From contig NZ_WJIF01000001.1 in NCBI RefSeq assembly GCF_009647605.1, positions 521,801 through 585,800 on the forward strand: 64,000 nt of DNA. The letters run 5' to 3'. Position numbers and translations under genes: made by a program. Positions 44,946 through 53,805 of this stretch are shown in pieces (the first letter of the stretch is position 1; every line of letters starts with the position of its first letter). The stretch is from Agromyces agglutinans. Its GTDB lineage: Bacteria > Actinomycetota > Actinomycetes > Actinomycetales > Microbacteriaceae. The notes under the pieces are model-generated. The model did no database searches. It was not told the origin of the DNA and saw only the letters and a program-made list of their open reading frames with translations.

Positions 44946-45372
44946 TTCGGGATTTCCGAGTCGTGTGTGCAGAGCTGGGTCCGCCGGGCGATATCGAGGA
45001 TGGCGCCGTGCCTGGGCAGACGCGCGTCGAGCTGGACGAGGTCCGTGAGCTGAAGAAGCGGGTGCGGCTGCTCGAACAGAAGAACGAGGTCCTGCGCCGG
45101 GCTGCGGCATATCTCTCGCAAGGCGTGCTGCGTTCCTCAAAATGATCTACCCGCTCGTCCGAGCTTGCCGCGACCAGAGCGCCTGTCAGGGTGCCGGTCG
45201 CGGTGAGGTGCCGGGTCCTTCGTATCGCGCAGCAGCCGTTCCGTTCTACCGGTGGTTGAAGGACCCGGTGTCGGATCGGTACTGGGAGGAAGCGCAACTG
45301 ATCAACGCGACCGTCGACACACACGCTGAAGCGCCCGCGTTCGCGTACCGGTTGATCGCCGACGAACTCGGG
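44946..45372 (+). mobile_element. IS3-family remnant 1 (OrfA end and part of OrfB)
   Basis: The plus strand encodes an OrfA C-terminus with the coiled-coil motif VELDEVRELKKRVRLLEQKNEVLRRAAAYLSQ. An OrfB start follows (YPLVRA... and YRWLKDPVSDRYWEEAQLINATVD). OrfB breaks off at 45375 after YRLIADELG. The DDE catalytic core is absent, so the copy cannot move by itself. Confidence 0.75.
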
Positions 45373-45525
45373 TGAACGCCGAGCTGCGCAAGGCGAACGA
45401 GGTGTTCAAGGCCTCGAGCATGCCTTTCGCGAAGGAGCTCGACGGCCCTTCACGAGATGACCCGGTTCATCGACGAGCACCGGGATCGGTTCGGGGTCGA
45501 GCTGTCTGCCGGGTACCGCGCCCAC
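45373..45525 (+). mobile_element. IS3-family remnant 2 (different subgroup)
   Basis: Directly abutting remnant 1 the frame reads NAELRKANEVFKASSMPFAKELD and then MTRFIDEHRDRFGVELSA, the junction of OrfA and OrfB in an IS3 subgroup different from remnant 1. Only about 150 nt remain. It runs into the 3' end of the next gene (minus strand). Confidence 0.7.
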
Positions 45526-46804
45526 CATAGTATCCGAGCCGATCGCGCCCGCTCATCGCACGCGTCTTCGCCCCCTCTGGCTCAGCGAGCCGCGTGATGG
45601 CCTCGCCCAACGCACGGCGAGTTGCTGCCCCATCAAGCAGGTCTGTCGACACTCGCTCGCTCGCTTCCTGCATGGCGATCATCACCACGAGCCGTTCCAA
45701 GGCGATCGCCGGCTTGCCGCGCAGCCGCCGTGCTCGGTTCTCCAGCTCCGCATCGGCGAGCAACGCTGCACGATTGCCTTGCACGTTCGTCACTGTTGCG
45801 CCCACGATCCAATCGAGCTGTTCGCGCCGCTGGGCCTGGCGCAAGGTCTCCTTTGTGGTGCGCACGGCGGCCGCAACATCCCGACTCGTGAGCAGGTCCA
45901 CACGGCGCCGTTCCTTGTCGAGCACGATGTCTACGGCTCTCGCCCACATGACATCGTCGACCTGCACGGACGGCAGGCCCATCCGTTGACGCGTGCTGAT
46001 GTAGGACTCGGCGAACTCGCGCATTCCTGCGTGATAGTTGAGCATGTGCTTGACCAGCGCATTGCAGAATTCCTGTAGCTGTTGGAGGCGCCCGGTGAAC
46101 GCGGGGTCGGCGAAGAAGGCGTCGGCAGCCCGATCGTTCGCACGTCGCTCGGCTGCGGTCGAAGGGTGCAGGCGCTTCGGCGGAAGACCCGCCCGAGCCA
46201 AGGCTCGCTTGAGCCGACGAGCCGCGGCGTTCGCCTCGAGTTCCGCAGCGTACACCGCGGGGTCGGCCCGTCTCTCTCGCTGCAGCTCGGCCCGACGCTC
46301 TTGATGTGACGCCGCCCACGCCTGCTGCCGCTGTTTCGTGCCCTCGGGATCGGCATCACGGCGCGCCGTCGCCCGAGCGTTGACCTCATCGCGATGTGCT
46401 CGGTAGTACCGGTTGTAGTACTCGCGGACCTTCTCGCTGTTCGCGGCGACCCACTCGCGCTGATAGTCACGGACGCGATCCGGGTGTGCTTCCCGCCACA
46501 ACCGGGCCCGCTCACGCGCCTTCGCGCGTTGCGCCGCATCGCGACGCTTCCGCGCGGCGGCGCGACGCATCGACTCACGATTGATCTCCCGTGCGCGCTC
46601 GAGGTGTTCAGCCCTCCACCGAGCGTTCGACTCCCGAATGCGGTCGCGGTTGGCCTCGATCCATCGCCGCCGCTTCGCGGCGTGCTCCTCCGGATGTTCG
46701 AGCCGGTACCGTCGCGCCCACTCCCGCTTCCGTTCGCGAGCCGCTTCAGCCGACGCTACCTCGCGGGTGTCGCGCGCTGCGTCCCCGTCATTCGATCGGC
46801 CCAT
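45467..46804 (-). CDS. Arg/Trp-rich tandem-repeat protein, unknown function
   Basis: A 445-residue protein. Residues of about 20-190 consist of irregular helical repeats of roughly 20-22 residues, each with Trp or Tyr followed by basic residues (REWARRYRLEHPEEHAAKRRR, RWIEANRDRIRESNARWRAEH and later weaker copies). The rest is an ordinary mixed helical domain (residues about 210-400). Similar basic repeats precede HNH nucleases in mobile elements, but no HNH motif is present. The last about 18 residues are encoded inside the IS3 remnant 2, so the native C-terminus was probably replaced. It follows the 88-residue gene with a gap of 5 nt. Confidence 0.6.
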   Translation of the reverse strand: MGRSNDGDAARDTREVASAEAARERKREWARRYRLEHPEEHAAKRRRWIEANRDRIRESNARWRAEHLERAREINRESMRRAAARKRRDAAQRAKARERARLWREAHPDRVRDYQREWVAANSEKVREYYNRYYRAHRDEVNARATARRDADPEGTKQRQQAWAASHQERRAELQRERRADPAVYAAELEANAAARRLKRALARAGLPPKRLHPSTAAERRANDRAADAFFADPAFTGRLQQLQEFCNALVKHMLNYHAGMREFAESYISTRQRMGLPSVQVDDVMWARAVDIVLDKERRRVDLLTSRDVAAAVRTTKETLRQAQRREQLDWIVGATVTNVQGNRAALLADAELENRARRLRGKPAIALERLVVMIAMQEASERVSTDLLDGAATRRALGEAITRLAEPEGAKTRAMSGRDRLGYYGGRGTRQTARPRTDPGARR

Positions 46805-46809
46805 GATCG

Positions 46810-47076
46810 CTACTCGGTCGTCGGCGGCGAAAGTTCGATGACCAGCGCGAGCAGGTCACCGCGGTACCCGGTCGGGTCGGCGATCGCCTGTCGAATGGCG
46901 TCGCGCAACCGCAGCTTGTCGCCGTCGGGCACTCCTGTGACCGGCTCCAAGCAGTACTCGACGTCGTCTTCGATGCGGTAGTCGCCGCCGTCGACACCGA
47001 CCTCGGGAAGGTAGAAGAGCGCCGCCAGAGCAGTACGGCCGAGGAGATCGTCGAATTGCGGCTGCGCGTTCGTCAT
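46810..47076 (-). CDS. Small acidic protein of unknown function
   Basis: An 88-residue protein (LLGRTALAALFYLPEVGVDGGDYRIEDDVEYCLEPV and LRLRDAIRQAIADP). It precedes the Arg/Trp-repeat gene by 5 nt, so the two probably form an operon. ATG 47076 is preceded by weak ribosome-binding sequence. Its acidic charge next to a strongly basic partner would fit a protein pair, but this is speculative. Confidence 0.6.
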   Translation of the reverse strand: MTNAQPQFDDLLGRTALAALFYLPEVGVDGGDYRIEDDVEYCLEPVTGVPDGDKLRLRDAIRQAIADPTGYRGDLLALVIELSPPTTE

Positions 47077-47203
47077 GATGGTGGGCCTTCCGGTCGGCGT
47101 GGTCGTGCGCGACCAGCATGCCGTGCCCATCAGGTGCGCGCGAGTTGCCAAGCCGACGAGCGTTCAGTGACTCGGCGGCAGGGTTCAGCGGCACGAGGCC
47201 AGC

Positions 47204-47587
47204 TCAGGTCCGTAGCGCAGGCTCCGCGCGCTCGCCGGCGACGTGACCGCGCTCTGCCTCGAGCTCGAGCATCGCCTGGATCCGCCGAGCACGCCGCTCC
47301 CGGGCGCGCACCCGCAGCAGCTGCAGGAGCGTTGCGGGCCCGGCGACGAGAAACTTGAACGCATTCCACACGAACAACAGCGCGAGGACGCTGAACCAGC
47401 CGCTCTGCTCGCCCATAGCGGCACACACCATCGCGGCGAACGCGTACGGCACCGCGAGCAGCATCGCGGGCACGCCCCATTTGAGTCCGCGGCGGGTGTG
47501 CAGGCGGTCCATCAGAATGCTGGTCGGCAGGAACCGCCGAACGGACATCACGGTGCGTAGGCTCAACGCCCAGACGATTGCGAACAC
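47204..47587 (-). CDS. Small membrane protein of the mobile element
   Basis: A 127-residue protein with two to three membrane helices (LKWGVPAMLLAVPYAFAAMVC and FSVLALLFVWNAFKFLVAGPATLL) and a basic-acidic helical tail (RERRARRIQAMLELEAERGHV). Proteins with this layout occur close to MobF relaxase genes in actinobacterial elements. GTG 47587 is the longest start; an ATG at about 47548 is possible. Confidence 0.6.
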   Translation of the reverse strand: MFAIVWALSLRTVMSVRRFLPTSILMDRLHTRRGLKWGVPAMLLAVPYAFAAMVCAAMGEQSGWFSVLALLFVWNAFKFLVAGPATLLQLLRVRARERRARRIQAMLELEAERGHVAGERAEPALRT

Positions 47588-47704
47588 GCGGCTGCTCTCC
47601 GATCGATCGGCAAGCAGTAGCGGTGACGTGGTGTCCGAGTGCGAACGTCGTCCCGCCGCGACGAGCGGCGGCGTTGGAGAGGTTGCCTTGGCGACAGGTT
47701 AGAC

Positions 47705-50700
47705 CTAACGACCGACGGCCGGGCGGCCGGTGCGGACGTTTGGCCTGCGACCGGGCATCCAGCTCGCGGGCTCGGCAGCGAGGCTGCGAGCGCTCGCCAT
47801 CGCGATGCGAGCCCGGTTGGCGTCCGCATTCTGAGCGTCGGATGCCGGTGGTTCGACGCCGAGCGGACGTCCACCGCGGATGCCGTATCGCTCCCGATAC
47901 GCCGCGACGGTGCTCGCGTACAGGCGCCATTGCGCGCCAGTCTCGCCGTGGGGCGGCGTCCCGAGCGCGGCGATCCACGGCTCCCGGTGATCGACGGCGC
48001 GGTCGACCAGCGCTCGAGCACGCTGCTCGATCAGGTGGGCACGCTCCCCCAGCGCCCGCCGGGACTCGAGATCCATAGCCCCGACCGCCACCGGCAGCAT
48101 CCCCGCGACGAAGTTCGACGCTCGCCCCGGGCGCGGGCCGCGATCTCCAAACACTACCTGCGCGATGCGGGCGCGCAGCACGGCCGCCACGTCGGCGGCA
48201 TCCTCGAACCCACGTTGCCCGATCGCCAGCGGAAGCATCCGCGTGATGTCGAGCCCGTTCGCCTCGGCGCGACGCAATTCAGCACCCAGTGGACCGAACG
48301 CATCCGATGCGGCTGCGACATCCGTCTGCTCGACCGTCAGCCCGCTCTCCCGCAGGAGCGCGACCCATCGATCGTGCTGGGCGGCCGCGGCGATGGTCTC
48401 GTACTCGGCGGCGAGCTGTGCGATCGAGCCCCAGGTCTCGTGCTCGGCGGCGATCGTCTCGTGTGCAGACAGCTCAGCACCGACGTGATGGAGTACACCG
48501 ATCAGCACCGACCGCGCGCTCGCATCGGCGTCGTCACGAGGACGGATGCCGGTATGCGTGAGATCCGGCCGGTCGAGTGCGACGTACGCCGTGTTCGAGG
48601 CGCGGCCCCGGGTCATCGCGACGTAGAGATTCTCGCGGGTCATGCCGCGGCCGACGACGACGTGCGCACTGCCGGTCGTGAGGCCTTGCGCACGATGCGC
48701 GGTGACGGCGTAGCCAAGTTCGACGTGATCGGCGACGTATCCAGGCGGCAGCATCACGACCCCTCGCTTGCGTCCGTGGCGACACACTTCGAGACTGCCG
48801 TTTCGATGCACGGCGAGCACGGTCCATCGGTCACCGTTGCGCACCCACGAGCGCCCGGTGTGCAGAGTGCGGTCGTTGCGACGCGTGATGATCGTGTCGC
48901 CATCGGCGGCGCGGGTGCCGTCGTGCAGCGCGACCTCACGCGATCCGACGACGCGCCCGTCGAGGATGGAGTCATTGCGAGCACGTTCGTTCAGTGCTGC
49001 GACCGCCTCATTCGAATCGCTGATGAGTACGCTGGCCCGGCCCGCACGTGCATCCGCTCTCCAGGCGAGATACGCGGCATCCGCCATCGTCTCGGTATCC
49101 CCTTCACGCACGCGATCGTGCGCGAAGTAGCTATCGAGGGATGCTGGGTCGCCACGTCGCAATCCGAGGGATGCTGCGCTCTCCCAACCTGCGACGAACC
49201 GGTGTACGTCGAGCAACTCCGGTGCATCGGGCCGCGCGTGCACGAGCATCGCGAACGCACCACCCGCGTCGACCGATTGCAGCTGGGCGGCGTCGCCGAC
49301 GAGCAGCACCTTCGCGCCAGCCGCCGCAGCGAGTACGCTGACCCGGTCGATCGCCAACGTGCCCGCAAGGGATGCCTCGTCGACGATGACGAGCTGGCCG
49401 GCGCGGAACGCATCGCCGCTCGCCAGATGCTGGTGCCACCACTTGGCGAGATTCTCGGTGCCGATGCCGAGGTCTTCTGCGAGCACATGCGCCGCTGCTG
49501 CCGACGGCGCCAGGCCGATGACGGAGCCGCGGCCGTACTCGTATTCCCACGCGCGACGCAGTGCGCCCATGACCGTGGACTTGCCCGCACCTGCGGGGCC
49601 GACGAGCACATCGACCGTTCGTCCGGATGTCGCAACGGCCGTGAGAGCGGCGAGCTGGTCGTCGCTGAGCATGACGCCGCCGGGAAGCCTCCGTCGAGCA
49701 ACGTCCTGGACGGACGTGATCCTGATGGTCGGTGCCGAGGCATCCGTCGCTCGCCTGAGAAGCCGGTCTTCGGCCGCGAGGAGAGCCTCGGAGGTGAAGA
49801 TCGCCGAGTGCCTCGGCCGGAACACCGACGTACCGTCGTCCCGACGAAACGCTGCCGGAGTCGATGCCAGTTCGGGCGGCGTAACGCGCAACGACGCACG
49901 CTCCGCGGCGTCGACGATGAGCCCGAGCACCGCTTCGCGATCAGCGGGCGTCGCGAATCGGAGATGGGTGGTCTGGCGTGCGGCCTCGGCGGCGAGGTTC
50001 CAGTAGCGCCAGGTCGCACGCTTCTCGCCGACCGCGTGCACGACCCGTGCACCGACTCCTGCAATGTGCTCCAACGGCACATCTTCGGCGTGCACGAGCG
50101 CAGGCACCGACTGCTGTGATGCACGACGTGCCCACACGGTTGCATCCTCGCGGAGTATCCGAGTGGCACGCTCACGCCAGTCGTGCGTGAGTTCGGCGAG
50201 CGAGCGCACGTGCTTCTCGGGGCGGGTAGCGAGAGCGGCCTGCGCACGCAGCTTCATGATCGTCGCCGCACTCGGACGGCGCCCATGTGCGTGCACGAAC
50301 TCGTCGATGAGCTCATCGGTGGCGGCGTCGATGTGCCGCGCACGAGTGGAGAACTCGACGACGAGGTGCTCGGGCACCGAGGTGATCGCCCACGCCGCGT
50401 TGCGGTCACGACCGCGCTCGCGCTGCTCCCAGTTCACCCTGAGCGCACGCGTGAGGGCATCCATGAAGTGTGCCTCATGCAACTCGGATAGCGCGACGAC
50501 TGCGCCGTGCAACGGGCGCCCGTCGAGGGATCGCCACTTGCCATCGAATGTGGTCTGCACCTTGTTGCTCACAACGACGTGGGTGTGCAGGTGCGGGTCG
50601 CCGGCACGCGAATCGAAGTGGTCGTATGCCGTCGCGATCAGCCCGGTGACATCGACTTGTGCGACTGCTCCATCGCCAGCCGCAACTCCGGTGCGCGTCG

Positions 50701-51151
50701 CAGCGACCTCGCGCTCCATGAACTCCACCACCTGCGCGACCGCGGCGTGATGCGCGCGCGCGATGACCTCCTGTGTGCGTGCGTCGGCCACCCCCCAGAG
50801 GACGCTCGCCGATTTCGGCACCGAGAACGTGAAGTCGAACCCCGCAACTGCGCGGCGGTCGGCTGCATACTCGGGGAACGCGCGGCCGAGTGGTTCGCCG
50901 GTGACCGGATCCCGGCCGAGCCCGATCAGCAGTTGAAGCTGTGCCTCGGTGACCTCATCACCCGCCGCGACGACCCCACCGCCAAGGGCACGCACTCCCC
51001 CGCCCAACCACCGGCCGGGCGGTGTGCCCTTCGCCTCGTAGTAGCGGGTGAGCGGCGAGGCCGTCGATCGGACGCCGTCGCCAGCGACGACGGTTCGCAG
51101 CAGATATCGGTAGCCGTCGCCGGAACTCATGACCCTCATCGACACCGTCAC
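47705..51151 (-). CDS. MobF-family relaxase-helicase (TrwC/TraA-like)
   Basis: A 1148-residue conjugative relaxase. The N-terminal domain has catalytic-type tyrosines (Y14, Y16, Y37, Y38 in GDGYRYLL and LTRYYEAKG). The metal site is the triad H187, H189, H191 in DPHLHTHVVVSN. A helicase follows with Walker A GPAGAGKS (518-525), Walker B LVIVDEAS and later motifs including YAVTAHRAQGLT. It nicks at oriT and unwinds the transferred strand. I chose GTG 51151 (GAGAGG upstream), since relatives begin TVSMRVMSSGDGY. An in-frame GTG at 51160 is the alternative. Confidence 0.95.
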   Translation of the reverse strand: MTVSMRVMSSGDGYRYLLRTVVAGDGVRSTASPLTRYYEAKGTPPGRWLGGGVRALGGGVVAAGDEVTEAQLQLLIGLGRDPVTGEPLGRAFPEYAADRRAVAGFDFTFSVPKSASVLWGVADARTQEVIARAHHAAVAQVVEFMEREVAATRTGVAAGDGAVAQVDVTGLIATAYDHFDSRAGDPHLHTHVVVSNKVQTTFDGKWRSLDGRPLHGAVVALSELHEAHFMDALTRALRVNWEQRERGRDRNAAWAITSVPEHLVVEFSTRARHIDAATDELIDEFVHAHGRRPSAATIMKLRAQAALATRPEKHVRSLAELTHDWRERATRILREDATVWARRASQQSVPALVHAEDVPLEHIAGVGARVVHAVGEKRATWRYWNLAAEAARQTTHLRFATPADREAVLGLIVDAAERASLRVTPPELASTPAAFRRDDGTSVFRPRHSAIFTSEALLAAEDRLLRRATDASAPTIRITSVQDVARRRLPGGVMLSDDQLAALTAVATSGRTVDVLVGPAGAGKSTVMGALRRAWEYEYGRGSVIGLAPSAAAAHVLAEDLGIGTENLAKWWHQHLASGDAFRAGQLVIVDEASLAGTLAIDRVSVLAAAAGAKVLLVGDAAQLQSVDAGGAFAMLVHARPDAPELLDVHRFVAGWESAASLGLRRGDPASLDSYFAHDRVREGDTETMADAAYLAWRADARAGRASVLISDSNEAVAALNERARNDSILDGRVVGSREVALHDGTRAADGDTIITRRNDRTLHTGRSWVRNGDRWTVLAVHRNGSLEVCRHGRKRGVVMLPPGYVADHVELGYAVTAHRAQGLTTGSAHVVVGRGMTRENLYVAMTRGRASNTAYVALDRPDLTHTGIRPRDDADASARSVLIGVLHHVGAELSAHETIAAEHETWGSIAQLAAEYETIAAAAQHDRWVALLRESGLTVEQTDVAAASDAFGPLGAELRRAEANGLDITRMLPLAIGQRGFEDAADVAAVLRARIAQVVFGDRGPRPGRASNFVAGMLPVAVGAMDLESRRALGERAHLIEQRARALVDRAVDHREPWIAALGTPPHGETGAQWRLYASTVAAYRERYGIRGGRPLGVEPPASDAQNADANRARIAMASARSLAAEPASWMPGRRPNVRTGRPAVGR

Positions 51152-51301
51152 CCGCGCCACCTCTCGCTACGGGATCAAGGTGCGCGTCCTCGATCTGCAA
51201 GAGGCGTGGCAGATCGTCGAGGGCCGAAGTCGTTCTGTGAGGATCGCCCGTCTCAGATCTCTCTTGGACGGGTTGGGGTGTCAGGTGTTGTGATCTAGAC
51301 T

Positions 51302-51317
51302 TCGAACATTCGTTCGA
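51302..51317. promoter_or_regulatory. LexA-binding SOS box
   Basis: TCGAACATTCGTTCGA is a perfect TCGAAC-N4-GTTCGA palindrome, the actinobacterial LexA site, 17 bases before the ATG at 51334. The downstream gene is therefore likely induced by DNA damage. Confidence 0.8.
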
Positions 51318-51333
51318 ATACTCGGGAGGGGTC

Positions 51334-51615
51334 ATGATGACGATGCACACGTCCGAGCCGGTTGCCGTTTGGCTCGACCAGGCCCATGCGCCGACAAGGC
51401 TCGTCTATCGGAACGTCGAATTTCGGATCATCGACAGCCCGACCCGCCTTCCGCGTCACGCGTGGCTCGCGAGTTCTGCCGAATCGGCCTCGCAACGCAT
51501 GGATCAGGCCGAACCTGGATGGCGGGTGACGGGATGCGCCGACACTCAGGAGACACGCGTCTTCGATCTACGCCTGCTCCCAAGGGGCTGGATCGTCGAA
51601 AACGTGTTCGCGTAG
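51334..51615 (+). CDS. Small protein resembling DUF6504, SOS-controlled
   Basis: A 93-residue protein (PVAVWLDQAHAPTRLVYRNVEFRIID and ETRVFDLRLLPRGWIVENVF) similar in pattern to DUF6504 proteins, which are often encoded next to mutagenic Y-family polymerase genes. TCGGGAGGGG is a strong ribosome-binding site for ATG 51334. It lies divergent from the relaxase with a LexA box between them. Confidence 0.65.
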   Translation: MMTMHTSEPVAVWLDQAHAPTRLVYRNVEFRIIDSPTRLPRHAWLASSAESASQRMDQAEPGWRVTGCADTQETRVFDLRLLPRGWIVENVFA

Positions 51616-51620
51616 CACCC

Positions 51621-51938
51621 GTGGGAACCAACCGACGCTACCCAGATCATCCCGATGAACGCCGCGACGCGATCGCGCTCGAGTCGGCCAAGCGCGGCTC
51701 ACCGATGTCTCTCACGACGAGCGAGGTTCGCGCCACAGGACGCCGAACTGAGCCTCCGGCGCCCATCCCCGTGATCGCGACCGTCAAGTACCGGGTGATC
51801 TACGAAGAGCCGCGAACTGTCGAAGCCGAAGCAATCGCCTGGACTCGCGGTGCAGTCCTCATCCGTTACGCGGATCCCAAGGCACCGGGTCACCATTTCG
51901 TCTGGGTGTATGCCAACGCCGTGCGGCGACGCAACTAG
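51621..51938 (+). CDS. Small protein of unknown function
   Basis: A 105-residue protein (VIATVKYRVIYEEPRTVEAEAIAWTRGAVLIRYAD) in the same direction as the SOS-box gene and starting 6 nt after its stop, so probably in the same transcript. ATG 51705 (77 residues) is an alternative start that keeps all of the ordered part. The C-terminal beta-rich part could be a small nucleic-acid or protein-binding domain, but no family is recognised. Confidence 0.55.
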   Translation: MGTNRRYPDHPDERRDAIALESAKRGSPMSLTTSEVRATGRRTEPPAPIPVIATVKYRVIYEEPRTVEAEAIAWTRGAVLIRYADPKAPGHHFVWVYANAVRRRN

Positions 51939-52344
51939 AGTCAGCAGCTCAGCCGGTGTGCCCAGCGCCGGACTCGGAGACGAGCTTCTTGTCGTGGCGA
52001 GCCCTTGCTTCGCGACGGGGTGGGGACGGGACTGGGTATCGCGCTACACGGTGAGATCGATCTTGAGTGATTGTGGCGCACGAGCGCGGCCGACAGGTTC
52101 GATCCGACCTGCTGCGTTTGGCGTACCCCGAATCGGACTGTCTCGCGGGCGGGTCATACGGGAATCGCCGCTGTGCGGACACTCGCGATCGATAGGCGAC
52201 GGCACAGCCCTCGGGTGGCAGCACCGGCTAGCGACCGGCTTGCGGGCGGCCAAGACCGGTGGGAGGCGCTAACGACACGAAACACCGACCGTGAGATCTT
52301 GCGCTTCGGCGCCATCAATCCTGCGAGATGCGAGGGTGGCTTTC
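51939..52344. other. Non-coding stretch near the relaxase; possible oriT region
   Basis: About 400 bases without supported genes. It is one of the few non-coding stretches close to the relaxase, so oriT could lie here, but I see no strong inverted repeat with a nic-like sequence. A 17-mer at 52149-52165 is shared with the island left end. Confidence 0.35.
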
Positions 52345-53655
52345 ATGAATAGGCGCGTCGATCGGTCGTATGCCGCTGGTCCAACTGTGCTGGACGTTGT
52401 TGAGACTGCACTCGGTGCCAAGCCCAAACGAGCCGAGCTCGAGCGCTTGACCATCTCGGAGCTTGAGGAGCTGCGCGACCTTCTTTCCCAGCTTTGGGAG
52501 GCTCAGTATGACCAGCCTGCTGGGGAGGATGCGTATTTAGTAGGTGGGTGGCTCGGCGCCTTTTGGAGCGCAGGCTCGCTCCGCGCTGAGCTGAGTGATT
52601 CGCTGCTGTACTACCCGAGGCTTCTCGTCCTTGATCCGCTGGCCGACTTCTTCGCTGAGGCTTCGCTGCTGCCCCCTTCGCGAGGAATCCGCTACCGGCG
52701 ACGTGACGGCCAGTACAACACGGTGATGACGGGTGCGTCGGAGTGGAGCCAATGGTCAAGCTTCGCCAGATTGCGCGAGACTCCAGAGCTGGCCGCGTCT
52801 CAGTTCGCAGCCATCGTCTCGAACCTCTTTGAAGTCGAGCACTTGATTCGGTCCGGCGTGGTTGTTGTCCGGAGCCAATGGCCAACGCTACGGCAGCGCG
52901 CGCATCAGCTCGCTACTTCAGTCCGTCACGACATCCGGTCCTCCGAGATGCAGGCATTCGCTAGATCTGTCTCGGCATCCGGGGCGCCGTTGCAGGTCTG
53001 GGATAACCTTCGCGGCGGAGCGGTTGAGATGCAGTTGCCAGTCCATCGTGCCGATGAGCCGTGGCAATCGGAGCCCGCCTTCTACTACCTTTCGAAGACG
53101 CTTGCGATCGCGGACGAGTCGAGTGCACAGTACGTCCCTGCAACTGAGCAGGATCTCGACCTGCTGCGCCTAAAGGTCAGAACGGCACTTCCGAGCATGC
53201 ACCCCGCCAAGTTCCTGCGCGAAGTGTCTCGGGTCATCGTTCCATCCGTCGACGTGCCGATCGAACGCGCCATTGAAATCCGCGAGTCGTCCGAAAACTT
53301 CGACGACTGGCGACGCTCGCTGAGGAAGCTTCGTCGCGCCGTCAGTGCTGATACAGAAGATGACCTCACGGAGCAAGTTCAGGATGAGCTTCGTCCGCGT
53401 GTACGTGCTGTTGAACGTGAATTGAAGGGCGGGAGCGCGTCCGTGCGTGAGGATGGCGCTGCGATCGTGATCGACGGCATGATCGGTTTGGGTGTGGGGC
53501 TGGCCGTCGGCGCGGCAGCGCAGGACACGTTCGCTGGAATAGCGGCAGGCTCGCTTTCAGGCGCCGTCCAATGGATTCGTCGGGCTTACACGCGGGAAAA
53601 GCCCGGAGGAGCGGATGCGGTCCTTGCCACGCTTATCAAACGCCCCTACCGCTGA
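52345..53655 (+). CDS. Cargo protein of unknown function with C-terminal glycine-zipper helix
   Basis: A 436-residue protein, mostly helical and soluble (SELEELRDLLSQLWEAQYDQP and the long middle). Near residues 378-412 lies a hydrophobic Gly/Ala-rich stretch (IDGMIGLGVGLAVGAAAQDT and GIAAGSLSGAVQ) that could insert in a membrane. GAGGGTGG precedes ATG 52345. Its base composition is slightly less GC-rich than neighbours. It sits between the relaxase and regulatory modules where mobile elements carry accessory genes. The glycine-zipper end is reminiscent of membrane effectors in phage defence, but this is speculation. Confidence 0.7.
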   Translation: MNRRVDRSYAAGPTVLDVVETALGAKPKRAELERLTISELEELRDLLSQLWEAQYDQPAGEDAYLVGGWLGAFWSAGSLRAELSDSLLYYPRLLVLDPLADFFAEASLLPPSRGIRYRRRDGQYNTVMTGASEWSQWSSFARLRETPELAASQFAAIVSNLFEVEHLIRSGVVVVRSQWPTLRQRAHQLATSVRHDIRSSEMQAFARSVSASGAPLQVWDNLRGGAVEMQLPVHRADEPWQSEPAFYYLSKTLAIADESSAQYVPATEQDLDLLRLKVRTALPSMHPAKFLREVSRVIVPSVDVPIERAIEIRESSENFDDWRRSLRKLRRAVSADTEDDLTEQVQDELRPRVRAVERELKGGSASVREDGAAIVIDGMIGLGVGLAVGAAAQDTFAGIAAGSLSGAVQWIRRAYTREKPGGADAVLATLIKRPYR

Positions 53656-53805
53656 AGTAGCGGGAGAGGACCGTCGCCGACTCAGCTGGGAACCCGAACA
53701 GCTGCCGGTCGCACTCCTGGCGCGTCGTGCGCAACCCAAAGGCCCATCCGCTTCCGACCGCCAGCGAACTCAAGCCGTGTCTGATGTTCATGGAATGCTC
53801 GAAGT

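Noticed and set aside
51129-51293. 54-codon plus-strand frame overlapping the relaxase start
   Set aside because: Looks moderately protein-like but overlaps the relaxase N-terminus on the opposite strand and has no clear ribosome-binding site or family.
51939-52344. oriT for the MobF relaxase
   Set aside because: Position is plausible, but I could not find an inverted repeat with an adjacent nic-like sequence, so it is only mentioned as a possibility.
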